This document shows, one piece after another, positions 35,493 to 43,595 of a stretch of 64,000 nt of DNA. Each line of letters begins with the position of its first letter. Position 1 is the first letter of the stretch. The position numbers were made by a program, and so were the translations under genes. Source of the DNA: G963665925 sp050596425 (GTDB lineage Bacteria > Bacillota > Clostridia > Peptostreptococcales > Acidaminobacteraceae); contig NZ_CP192292.1 of assembly GCF_050596425.1 (NCBI RefSeq), forward strand, positions 4,712,001 to 4,776,000, written 5' to 3'. The notes beneath the pieces were generated by a model. That model did not search any database. It was given only the letters and a program-made list of their open reading frames with translations, and was not told the DNA's origin.

Positions 35493-36941
35493 TTAGTAGG
35501 CCCTCGCCACATAAACCATATGCTTTGCAGGCTCACCACAGAAGTGGCATGTTGGTCCAAGATCTTCTTGTTCAAATGGAATACAACGGATAGTCGCGCC
35601 TGTGTCTTCCTTGATTTTTGCTTCACACTCTGGACAACCGCACCACATACCCTTTGCAAAACCAGGATTTTCTTTTTGCTTGACTTTGAAATCCTCATAG
35701 CTTTCAATGGCATATGTTTTTTTGTCTCTTTCTTCCCTTGCCTTTTCTAGCATTTCACTTTGCATTGTCTCAAGAAGGTCTTTGATTGTCTTGTCAAAAT
35801 CATCAAGAGAAATGAACTGCTTTTCAAGGGTGTCTCTTCTAACAACAACAGCTTGATTGTTTTTTATATCTCTTGGACCAATTTCTACGCGAAGTGGCAT
35901 GCCCTTCATTTCGTATTCATTAAACTTCCAGCCAGGAGACTGATTTGGACTGTCGTCAATATCCACTCGAATATCAGCATTTTGAAGGGCAGCCTTAAGT
36001 TCGTAGGCCTTGTCAAGAACCCCTTCTTTCTTCTGTGCGATTGGTATAATCATGACCTGTGTTGGTGCAATTCGAGGCGGTAGAACAAGACCTCTGTTGT
36101 CACTGTGTACCATGATGAGTCCACCAATAAGCCGAGTGGATACCCCCCACGATGTATGGAATGGGTGCTCTTCTTCCCCTGTACGTCCTTGGAAGGATAT
36201 ATCAAAGGCCTTTGTAAAGTGCTGACCCAAGTTGTGTGAAGTGCCTGACTGAAGGGCTTTTCCATCATGCATAAGAGCTTCTATTGTGTAGGTTTGATGG
36301 GCCCCTGCAAACTTTTCACTCTCACTTTTTAGACCATCTACAACTGGAATGGCTAAGAGTTCCTCACACATTTGCTTGTAAATCGAAAGCATTTGAAGCG
36401 TTTCTTCTTGTGCTTCGTCTGCGGTTTCATGCAGGGTGTGTCCTTCTTGCCACAGGAACTCTGATGTTCTTAAGAATGGGCGTGTTGATTTTTCCCACCG
36501 TACAACCGAGCACCACTGATTATATAAGTAAGGCAGTTCTCTATAAGAGCGTAGCCATTTTGAATACATTGAACAAATAATGGTTTCCGATGTTGGTCTC
36601 ACGCAAAGTCTCTCTTCAAGCTCTTGGGACCCACCATGTGTCACCCATGCCACTTCAGGTGCGAACCCTTCCACGTGTTCTTTTTCCTTATTCAAAAGGC
36701 TCTCTGGAATAAGAAGTGGGAAGTAGACATTCTTGTGACCTGTGGCTTTAAACCTTGCATCAAGATCTTGTTGGATGGCCTCCCATAGGGCATAGCCATA
36801 AGGTTTTATAACCATAAATCCCTTTACGGGTGAGTAATCAACCAAATCCGTTTTTTTAATGACATCCGTATACCACTGTGGAAAGTCATCTTCCATTTTT
36901 GTGATCTCTTTTACAAAATCATCTGTTTGTTTTTTCGCCAT
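35493..36941 (-). CDS. proS: Prolyl-tRNA synthetase (eukaryote/archaea-like class)
   Basis: 482 residues. Class II motifs are visible: motif 2 region RTSEFLWQEGHTLH, motif 3 region near GLVLPPRIAPTQV, and TSETIICSMYSKWL. The C-terminal domain ends in a cysteine-rich part (WCGCPECE, CHFCGEP) and a terminal Tyr, typical of the archaeal-type ProS. It attaches proline to tRNA-Pro in the cytoplasm. The start at 36941 has AGGAGGTTT in front; the 60 extra upstream codons of the frame run into the palindromic element. It is controlled by a T-box leader. Confidence 0.95.
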   Translation of the reverse strand: MAKKQTDDFVKEITKMEDDFPQWYTDVIKKTDLVDYSPVKGFMVIKPYGYALWEAIQQDLDARFKATGHKNVYFPLLIPESLLNKEKEHVEGFAPEVAWVTHGGSQELEERLCVRPTSETIICSMYSKWLRSYRELPYLYNQWCSVVRWEKSTRPFLRTSEFLWQEGHTLHETADEAQEETLQMLSIYKQMCEELLAIPVVDGLKSESEKFAGAHQTYTIEALMHDGKALQSGTSHNLGQHFTKAFDISFQGRTGEEEHPFHTSWGVSTRLIGGLIMVHSDNRGLVLPPRIAPTQVMIIPIAQKKEGVLDKAYELKAALQNADIRVDIDDSPNQSPGWKFNEYEMKGMPLRVEIGPRDIKNNQAVVVRRDTLEKQFISLDDFDKTIKDLLETMQSEMLEKAREERDKKTYAIESYEDFKVKQKENPGFAKGMWCGCPECEAKIKEDTGATIRCIPFEQEDLGPTCHFCGEPAKHMVYVARAY

Positions 36942-37040
36942 TTTTAAACCTCCTTGTTGATTCTCATTATTGGTTTTGATTGTTTTTGGAACTGCAGGCA
37001 GTTCTGCTTGGGTGGTTTGGATACTTTGGTATTTCCACTG

Positions 37041-37170
37041 CGCAACCTTGGGTTGCTCTGTGTCGCGAGGCGCGCCATATATGATTTTTTGTGACAAGGT
37101 AAAAATGTGAAGGGGCTTCAAATTTTTACCTTGTCACAAAAAATCATGCAGTGGCTTTGCCTTTCGCGTA
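37041..37170. repeat. Palindromic element with conserved flanks, copy 2, in the proS leader
   Basis: Inverted repeat 37081-37147 with 32-nt arms (start ATGATTTTTTGTGACAAGG), one mismatch and a 3-nt loop. Flanks TGTCGCGAGGCGCGCC and GGCTTTGCCTTTCGCG match those of copy 1 (20820-20925). It lies between the T-box terminator and the proS ribosome site. Confidence 0.75.
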
Positions 37171-37171
37171 C

Positions 37172-37404
37172 AAAAAAGACCCCTCACCTCTTTGTAGAGG
37201 CGAAAGGTCGCGGTACCACTCTAATTAGCATAATGCTATCTTGTGCTGGCTTTATCGGACCAATCCGTGTGGCTTTACCACATTCTCTGGGCTAGGTTCA
37301 AAATATGATTCGCTTAAGAGTCTTTCAGTCGGTGAACTCTTTTCCCTAAAAAGCATCAATACTTTTACTATGTCCCATCATCGATTTGCAATATGCTTGT
37401 TTTA
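37172..37404 (-). promoter_or_regulatory. T-box leader of proS
   Basis: The conserved T-box AGAGTGGTACCGCG (complement of 37209-37222) precedes a 13-bp terminator (37178-37209, loop TACAAA) and TTTTTT. An upstream stem I region contains AGTA and a likely specifier CCT (proline; 37296-37294) in GAACCTAGCC. Uncharged tRNA-Pro should favour the antiterminator and raise proS expression. Confidence 0.9.
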
Positions 37405-37410
37405 AAGAAC

Positions 37411-37439
37411 AATATAGACATTTATTTTCCCTTTGTCAA
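37411..37439 (-). promoter_or_regulatory. Promoter of the proS T-box transcript
   Basis: Minus-strand TTGACA-N17-TATATT, close to the sigma-70 (SigA) consensus, at the right distance before the T-box stem I. Confidence 0.8.
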
Positions 37440-37605
37440 GCTATGTTTTCAAAAATTTCAGATAGCTCACCTTGTCATTTGCCTCAATTACCAAGGCTCA
37501 TAGTAGGAAAACACTTTCACATTTCTTACTTTTGGAAAAATATTTTATCAGTCTAAATCGTTTATTTTATAACAATTCTAACCAAGTGTCAGATTTTTGA
37601 CATTG

Positions 37606-37634
37606 TTGACAGGTCTGCAAATAGTCTCTATTCT
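37606..37634 (+). promoter_or_regulatory. Promoter for the chemoreceptor gene at 37688
   Basis: TTGACA-N17-TATTCT lies 54 bp before the ATG; the ribosome site AAGGAG follows. Confidence 0.6.
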
Positions 37635-37687
37635 TTACATGATATAGGGATCTAGGTCACTGGGACTATGTATTAAGGAGATTATGA

Positions 37688-39736
37688 ATGAAACAGAAGA
37701 AAAAACGAATATCTATGAGTTTAAAAGCGAAACTCGCATTAGTTATCGTCTGTATTTTGGCCATTGTGTCACTTTCTCTAACAACAATTCTTGTTGGTCA
37801 AGCGAGGGTAAGACTTATTGATGAAGCCAAAACAAACGGCATGAACAAGGTTCGGGAAATTGCTGATCAGATTGATTTCTCTCAGGAGTTTCAAAAAATC
37901 ACTGAAGACATGCTGGCTGATAAGGTCACAAGTCTATCTTATCTGATTGGACAAAAAGAAGTCATTACCAATGAATATCTTGAAGATATCTCAAAGAGTC
38001 TCAACATTAGTGAAATCAATATTGCTGACAATTCCAGAAAAATTATTTTCTCAAATATGTCTGGCAATCTTGATTATGTTTATCCAAGCGATCACGCCCT
38101 TTCCTCTGTCTTTTCAGGCACAAAAGATTTCACTTCTGAACCTGTACGCAAAAGTGATGTCGATGGCAAGGAATATAAATATGGCGGTGCTCGACTCGCA
38201 AATGGATATGTGGTTCAGGTTGGTATTGAAGCCAGCGTCATTGAAGAACTGAAGAAAACCACAAATTTCCAAGCTGTTATTGAAAAAAGCGTTACAGACG
38301 ACTCCATCAATTATGCACTGATTATAGATAAGAGTTCTATGGCCATTGCACACAATATTGAAGACCGTATTGGTCTGGACCTGTCGGATGACGCCAATGT
38401 ACAGAAGGTTTTAGAAACACAAGAACCTGTCTCATCTGAATTTGATTGGAACTTTGAAGGTCAAATCATACACACTTATGACTGCCTTGTTCCCCTGTAT
38501 GTTGACGGTGAATTCATAGGTATTGTCAATGCAGGCATCTCGCTTGAACAGCTTGATCGAGACGTTGAGTCCATGATAATGCAGGCCGTTATTACCGGTC
38601 TTATCGCAACAATTATTTCTGCTGTTATTGTGTACTTCTCTATACATATAGCCATTAAGCCTCTTAAAAGACTCACCCTCATTGCTAAAGATGCAGCTTC
38701 AGGGAATCTAAGCAATACTGTGACAGTCAATTCAACAGATGAAGTTGGAGAAATGTCTAACTCTTTTAACGAAATGGTTTTAAGCTTACGATCAATGATA
38801 CGAGATATAAACAACATCAGTGGGGATGTTTTTGAAGCCACAGCCCAACTTTCTGACACAGCCACACAAGTGACTGAAGTCACAGAGCAAATTGCCCTTG
38901 CCACTCAAGAAGTTGCTCAAGGTGCAGAGACACAAGTTCGTGTCATCAATGATACTTCTGAAAATCTGGATGAAGTCCTATCCAATGTCAAGTTGGTTCA
39001 GCAGGCATCTGAAACCGTTGCAGAAGGGTCTAACAGCAACTTTGTAACCGTTCAGGAAGCCCAGGAAAAAGTAAGAACCATGTCTGAACAAATGACAAAA
39101 ATTCAAACCAGCGTAGAAGGTGCTTCTGCTCAAATGCAAGAAATGGGTGAAATCGCCAATCAAATTGGTTCTATCATTGATATTATCAACGGCATCGCTG
39201 AACAAACCAACCTGCTTGCCCTCAATGCTTCCATCGAGGCCGCTCGTGCTGGTGAACACGGCCGCGGTTTTGCAGTGGTTGCTGATGAAATCCGCAAACT
39301 GGCTGAGGAATCACGTAACTCAACAGAAAACATCCGCATGCTGATTGAAAAAACTCAAGTCAGTTCAAAAGAAGCCCTGAGAGCCATTGGCGAGGGCAGC
39401 AACGAGTCACAAACAGGCAGCAAGCTACTTGTTCAGGTGGCTGAGTCCTTTAATGACATTGAAAGTGGTGTCACAATGACAAGGGACAGAATGATTGATC
39501 TTAAAGACAAAACAGATAAGATCAACCAGGCCATTGACTACGTTAAAAATGAAATTTCAAAGGTGGAGCAGGCTTCTGAAACCTCTGCTTCCAACTCTGA
39601 AGAAGTGGCTGCTTCCACAGAAGAACAAACAGCCTCAGTCGAGGAGATTGCAAGAACAATTCATGGTCTAGAAGAAATGATGCGTCAACTGAAGGACTCA
39701 GTTGGTGAATTCAAAATTGATTCAGACAATGCATAA
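37688..39736 (+). CDS. Methyl-accepting chemotaxis protein with CACHE-like sensor
   Basis: 682 residues. A membrane segment (about 13-35), an extracytoplasmic sensor of ~250 residues of the CACHE type (ISEINIADNSRKIIFSN; YKYGGARLANGYVVQVGIE), and a second membrane segment (about 295-320) come first. A HAMP domain (KPLKRLTLIAKDAASGNL) and the signalling helices follow, with the hairpin tip GIAEQTNLLALNASIEAARAGE. It reports an external ligand, perhaps an amino acid, to CheA/CheW. No ligand can be named. Single gene with its own promoter and terminator. Confidence 0.93.
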   Translation: MKQKKKRISMSLKAKLALVIVCILAIVSLSLTTILVGQARVRLIDEAKTNGMNKVREIADQIDFSQEFQKITEDMLADKVTSLSYLIGQKEVITNEYLEDISKSLNISEINIADNSRKIIFSNMSGNLDYVYPSDHALSSVFSGTKDFTSEPVRKSDVDGKEYKYGGARLANGYVVQVGIEASVIEELKKTTNFQAVIEKSVTDDSINYALIIDKSSMAIAHNIEDRIGLDLSDDANVQKVLETQEPVSSEFDWNFEGQIIHTYDCLVPLYVDGEFIGIVNAGISLEQLDRDVESMIMQAVITGLIATIISAVIVYFSIHIAIKPLKRLTLIAKDAASGNLSNTVTVNSTDEVGEMSNSFNEMVLSLRSMIRDINNISGDVFEATAQLSDTATQVTEVTEQIALATQEVAQGAETQVRVINDTSENLDEVLSNVKLVQQASETVAEGSNSNFVTVQEAQEKVRTMSEQMTKIQTSVEGASAQMQEMGEIANQIGSIIDIINGIAEQTNLLALNASIEAARAGEHGRGFAVVADEIRKLAEESRNSTENIRMLIEKTQVSSKEALRAIGEGSNESQTGSKLLVQVAESFNDIESGVTMTRDRMIDLKDKTDKINQAIDYVKNEISKVEQASETSASNSEEVAASTEEQTASVEEIARTIHGLEEMMRQLKDSVGEFKIDSDNA

Positions 39737-39761
39737 GTTAAATAAATAATAATTTATCCTT

Positions 39762-39815
39762 AAAATCCCGACAAGGACCTGGTGATCAACCATCATGACC
39801 TGTCGGGATTTTTCA
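39762..39815 (+). terminator. Terminator after the first chemoreceptor gene
   Basis: AAAATCCCGACA pairs with TGTCGGGATTTT, followed by T. Confidence 0.85.
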
Positions 39816-39948
39816 TTTTGGGGACTGGATCATTCGGTTCCCCACTATTTCTTTTTCAAGCACTTGTCTGCTTAGCACCACAAGCTCCTATCGTATGGGC
39901 TGTGGCGGCGGGAACTGACCTCTGGCCTCTAAAAATCCCCATATAAAA

Positions 39949-39975
39949 AGGAGCTGTTCGCAAATAACAGCTCCT
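39949..39975 (-). terminator. Terminator after the APC permease gene
   Basis: AGGAGCTGTT pairs with AACAGCTCCT; on the minus strand TTTTTA follows. Confidence 0.75.
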
Positions 39976-40088
39976 AAAAAATTTCAATCAAGACGCTCTA
40001 GATTAGAACCTCCTGTTGAGATTGTATAATCTAGGCTTATAAAATTAGTTCAAATAAATTAATAGTATAAGGCGATACAGCTCAAAGA

Positions 40089-41495
40089 CTATATGCGTTT
40101 TGTAGCAGGTGTCACTTGGCTTAGATCAACAGTTGATTTTCTGCGTCTTCCCATACGCGACTCGACCTTTCTAAAGGCCATAATCGCTCCACCTAAGGCA
40201 AACCATCCCATAACCATATTGAGTTCAATATCAGTTAAGGCTGTCGGCATACCCGGCAAGCATGAAATAATAAGACCCACAGTCATCATCAATGCAATGC
40301 CACTGATAAGCTTCCACTGTTTGATTTTGTATGGTCTATCGGCTTTTGGCTTAACAACACGCAGCTTGATAAAAGATATAACCGCCATCATATAAACCAG
40401 AACCATAGCAAAACTGCCTGCATTAATCAGGTTTGTCAAAACACCTCTACCGAAAAATGGTGCCACCGAAGAAATGGTTCCAAGCACTATAAGCGCATTT
40501 ACAGGAATTCCATTTTTCTTTTTCCCCATCCAGCTTGGTAGCATATCACGCTCTGCCATCGTATTGATTGCAAAACTGCCACCAATAAGAAATGCATTCC
40601 ATGAAGTTATAATGCCGCCCAGACCAGCAATAATCATAATAAAGCCAACCTTAGGACTGTTCCACGCATGACTCATAGCCACAACCGCTGCAAGATCGTC
40701 AGGAACACCGCCAATACCTAAAATATTGCCCACTGATCCTAAAATACCAACATACCATGCTGTTGCCATAAGAACTGAGATACCAATAAGTCTACCGAGT
40801 TTCTTAGGTTGAATCCCCATTGTTGAAGCCGTTTGAGGTATAACATCAAATCCCATGAACATAAATGGTGTCATGATTAAAACGCCGAAAATGCCTTTAA
40901 ATCCACCTTTTACATTACCAAGTGCTTCAACATTAGCCCCAGCTGGAATATTGCCAACAAGTAAAATCAGTCCAGAAACAAGTATAATTGCCGTTACAAG
41001 ACTCTGTACTTTAACCGCCCAATCTGCGCCTTTCAGATTGATAGCCGTCATTACAGCCGATGCAGCCAGTGCCACAAACAGCCACCCCACGTAAATGTCG
41101 TTGCCCCCAATTTGATACAGGGACCCAAAACTTAGACGTCCGTCCATCATAAAATTGAACACATCAGCAAATGCCACAGCTTCAAAAGCCACAATAGATG
41201 CGTATGCCAGAATTATCAACCAGCCGATAACTGCCGAAGCACGTCGTCCGAAAGCTGACTGAATAAAATTCATGACACCACCATCACTCGGCATCATAGA
41301 GGTCAATTCTCCGTAAATCATTCCGATACAGAGTACCATTGCGCCACCAAGTAAGAATGCGATCGATGCCCCTAACACACCAGCATCTCTTACCCAAAGG
41401 CCTGAAAGGATGACCCATCCCCAACCGATCATCGCGCCAAAAGCAAGCGCAAGAACTTCCATAGAGCTAAAGCCCTTCTTCTTTCCAGCAGACAT
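40089..41495 (-). CDS. APC-superfamily amino acid permease
   Basis: 468 residues and about twelve membrane segments, starting with the APC signature ALAFGAMIGWGWVILSG. PSDGGVMNF is in the second segment region. The substrate is not readable. The start ATG 41495 follows GGGGAGTGG; the ORF extends ten codons further without a better site. The divergent TetR-type gene and the triple palindrome between them suggest direct local repression. A short basic C-terminal tail (RMGRRRKS) lies in the cytoplasm. Confidence 0.88.
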   Translation of the reverse strand: MSAGKKKGFSSMEVLALAFGAMIGWGWVILSGLWVRDAGVLGASIAFLLGGAMVLCIGMIYGELTSMMPSDGGVMNFIQSAFGRRASAVIGWLIILAYASIVAFEAVAFADVFNFMMDGRLSFGSLYQIGGNDIYVGWLFVALAASAVMTAINLKGADWAVKVQSLVTAIILVSGLILLVGNIPAGANVEALGNVKGGFKGIFGVLIMTPFMFMGFDVIPQTASTMGIQPKKLGRLIGISVLMATAWYVGILGSVGNILGIGGVPDDLAAVVAMSHAWNSPKVGFIMIIAGLGGIITSWNAFLIGGSFAINTMAERDMLPSWMGKKKNGIPVNALIVLGTISSVAPFFGRGVLTNLINAGSFAMVLVYMMAVISFIKLRVVKPKADRPYKIKQWKLISGIALMMTVGLIISCLPGMPTALTDIELNMVMGWFALGGAIMAFRKVESRMGRRRKSTVDLSQVTPATKRI

Positions 41496-41593
41496 AATAA
41501 TCCACTCCCCCTGTTGATTGTTCAATTTTCAATGTTATACTATTAACATATACAACATAAACGGCAATAAGCTTTACCTCATGAAAACTATAT

Positions 41594-41631
41594 TGACCGC
41601 AGTCAATGACCGCGGTCAGTGACTGCGGTCA
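41594..41631. promoter_or_regulatory. Triple-palindrome operator between the permease and TetR genes
   Basis: Three 12-bp units, TGACCGCAGTCA, TGACCGCGGTCA and TGACTGCGGTCA, start at 41594, 41607 and 41620, spaced 13 bp. The middle one is a perfect palindrome and the outer two are reverse complements of each other, so the whole block is one dyad. Confidence 0.85.
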
Positions 41632-41681
41632 GTATAGCATGGCATGAGTCTTTTCGTCAACCACAAAAGTGGGGGTTTTTT

Positions 41682-42317
41682 ATGGAAAATTCTAAAGAAA
41701 ATTTAACATTTAGGCAACGCCAGTCTCTCGAGACAAAGGAACGTATTCAGGCGACTTCTATTAAGCTCTTTCAGAAGTATGGCTACCACAATGTCAGCAT
41801 TGCACAAATCACCAATGAAGCTGATGTTTCAAAGGGATCTTTCTACACTCATTTCGACACGAAATCCGATGTTCTCAACGAACATTACATGGATGACGAC
41901 AACCATTATCTCAACTACAAGAAAACAATTGATACTCTTCCAACCACACCGGAAAAGCTTATGGCCTTTACAAAATATGTATATACGTGGATTGGTGAAG
42001 AAGTCGGCTGGGAACTAATGGGCGTTATTTATGGTTATATGTTAGACAGCAACAGTGACAATTCAGGCTTTCTAGATCCAGACAGACCATTTTATAGAAT
42101 ACTCATGGATATTGTCGAGGAAGGTCAGAAACTAGAGGATATACGAAGTGACAGGAGTCCATTTGAACTGGTACAGATTATAGTCAGCAACTATAGAGGG
42201 GTCTTCTATGATTGGTGCATTTCTCAAGGCGGGTTTGACCTACTCTCCCGTGGAGAACTGTCCATGTCCGTCCTTTTAGATGGCATCCTTTATAAAGCGC
42301 CAGTACAAACCAGATAA
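41682..42317 (+). CDS. TetR/AcrR family transcriptional regulator
   Basis: About 211 residues. The N-terminal helix-turn-helix is clear (IKLFQKYGYHNVSIAQITNE then ADVSKGSFYTHF), and a helical ligand-binding domain with no recognised signature follows. The start at 41682 is chosen for GGGGG at the right distance and because the family similarity begins there. It probably represses the divergent permease and itself through the operator at 41594-41631. The ligand is unknown; an amino acid or its breakdown product would fit the permease. Confidence 0.9.
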   Translation: MENSKENLTFRQRQSLETKERIQATSIKLFQKYGYHNVSIAQITNEADVSKGSFYTHFDTKSDVLNEHYMDDDNHYLNYKKTIDTLPTTPEKLMAFTKYVYTWIGEEVGWELMGVIYGYMLDSNSDNSGFLDPDRPFYRILMDIVEEGQKLEDIRSDRSPFELVQIIVSNYRGVFYDWCISQGGFDLLSRGELSMSVLLDGILYKAPVQTR

Positions 42318-42485
42318 CGGCGCACCTATCTCATTACATATTTAGTAAGCACCGAGTCAGTGGGACCAGAAAACAACTTAAGAGTCTGCCACTGTCCATT
42401 TCGATGGACGAATAAGTGAACTCATGGATGACAGTGAACCATGCCAATAAAAAGATTAGGGTTTCCTAAACTTATAATTGTTTTT

Positions 42486-42517
42486 GGAACAAGACTTAGC
42501 CGTCTTGTTCCTTTTTT
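42486..42517 (+). terminator. Terminator after the TetR gene
   Basis: GGAACAAGAC pairs with GTCTTGTTCC, followed by TTTTTT. Confidence 0.9.
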
Positions 42518-42722
42518 CATTCTGAATTAGAAGGACTTCACCCTTCTCCACTTGAGAAACACCAAATTGTTAGGTCGAAGTGGCACTAGGCTAAAACGCC
42601 CGTCGTATTACAAACACTACCTTTTTAGTGCAATTTAAGTCAAAGCCAATCCTTTCAATACTTTAAAATTTCTTATTAGTTAATCCCTTGACAAGCAATA
42701 GTCATAGCGATACAATCAACGT

Positions 42723-42738
42723 GTTAACCAAGGCTAAC
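42723..42738. promoter_or_regulatory. Iron-box-like operator 1 (DtxR family)
   Basis: GTTAACCAAGGCTAAC, a 16-bp near-palindrome 45 bp before the DtxR-type gene. Confidence 0.75.
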
Positions 42739-42782
42739 AATTTTAAGTGGCCTCTAAATTATACCGAGTTGGGAGTGTGCCT

Positions 42783-43172
42783 ATGAGCGTCAGTGAATCG
42801 ACAGAAATGTATCTTGAAACTGTATATCTGCTTGAAAAGAATCATGGCCATGCCCATGTTGTTGACATTGCCAAACGTTTAGGTGTCTCTAAACCAAGTG
42901 TTTCTAAAGCTATGAAACAGCTTAAGGAAAAAGGTCTTATCAGCAAAGAAGCCTATGGTAGTATCACATTAACAAGTGAAGGCCGATCGCGTTCAGAAAA
43001 GATTTACCAAGAACATCAACTCATATCACTTTTTCTTGAACATTCTCTCAATCTTCCACCAGATGAAGCTTCTGAGAATGCATGTAAGATGGAACATATC
43101 TTGAGTGATAACATGATTGATTCCATTAAAACTTATTTAAGAGAGAATAATATTGAAGTCAAGCTAAAATGA
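42783..43172 (+). CDS. DtxR-family metal-dependent repressor
   Basis: 129 residues. A winged helix-turn-helix (AKRLGVSKPSVSKAMKQLKE) and a helical dimerisation domain with metal ligands in EHQLISLFLEHSL and CKMEHILS, which resemble the MntR/IdeR layout without an SH3 domain. Start ATG 42783 has GGGAGTG in front. It heads a run with feoA and feoB, and copies of the same palindrome lie before it and before feoB, so iron-dependent repression of Fe(II) uptake and of itself is likely. Manganese sensing is the alternative. Confidence 0.88.
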   Translation: MSVSESTEMYLETVYLLEKNHGHAHVVDIAKRLGVSKPSVSKAMKQLKEKGLISKEAYGSITLTSEGRSRSEKIYQEHQLISLFLEHSLNLPPDEASENACKMEHILSDNMIDSIKTYLRENNIEVKLK

Positions 43173-43188
43173 CCCTGGGGGAATTAGA

Positions 43189-43461
43189 ATGGAACATGTA
43201 TTAAAAAACAAATCAATGACTCAATCTAAATCAACAGGTGGCAGAGCATCAAACCTTTCACAAGCTGAAATAGACGTGGAATATACAATAAAAGAAGTCC
43301 GTGCTGATGATGAAGCTCTTAAGAACTTTCTATTCACCCTCGGTTGTTATGAGGGCGAAACTGTGACGGTTATTTCCCAGCTTGCTGAGAACTATGTTAT
43401 ATCTGTTAAAGATGCCCGTTACAGCATCGATCAAGAACTGGCTGAAGCTATCATTATTTAA
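43189..43461 (+). CDS. feoA: FeoA family ferrous iron transport accessory protein
   Basis: 90 residues. The C-terminal ~60 residues form an SH3-like FeoA domain (LGCYEGETVTVISQL, NYVISVKDARYSIDQELAEAI). The ~30-residue N-terminus is polar and less conserved. FeoA is a small cytoplasmic partner of FeoB. It lies 16 bp after the DtxR gene, and two iron-box-like palindromes separate it from feoB. Confidence 0.88.
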   Translation: MEHVLKNKSMTQSKSTGGRASNLSQAEIDVEYTIKEVRADDEALKNFLFTLGCYEGETVTVISQLAENYVISVKDARYSIDQELAEAIII

Positions 43462-43484
43462 TGATACTTCTTTATGTCATAAAA

Positions 43485-43500
43485 GTTAGCCCGAGTTAAC
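43485..43500. promoter_or_regulatory. Iron-box-like operator 2
   Basis: GTTAGCCCGAGTTAAC, same 16-bp dyad pattern as the box before the DtxR gene; a half site (GTGCTAACC) follows at 43504. Confidence 0.7.
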
Positions 43501-43551
43501 ATCGTGCTAACCACAATATATGCACTTATCTATATCTTTTTTACTTTAAAA

Positions 43552-43567
43552 GTTAGCCAAAGCTAAC
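43552..43567. promoter_or_regulatory. Iron-box-like operator 3
   Basis: GTTAGCCAAAGCTAAC, the best dyad of the three, 28 bp before feoB. Confidence 0.8.
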
Positions 43568-43595
43568 AACATTACTTATTTTGTAGGAGGATGTC

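Noticed and set aside
36942..37121. N-terminal extension of ProS by 60 codons
   Set aside because: These codons run through the palindromic element; a strong ribosome site and the family start are at 36941.
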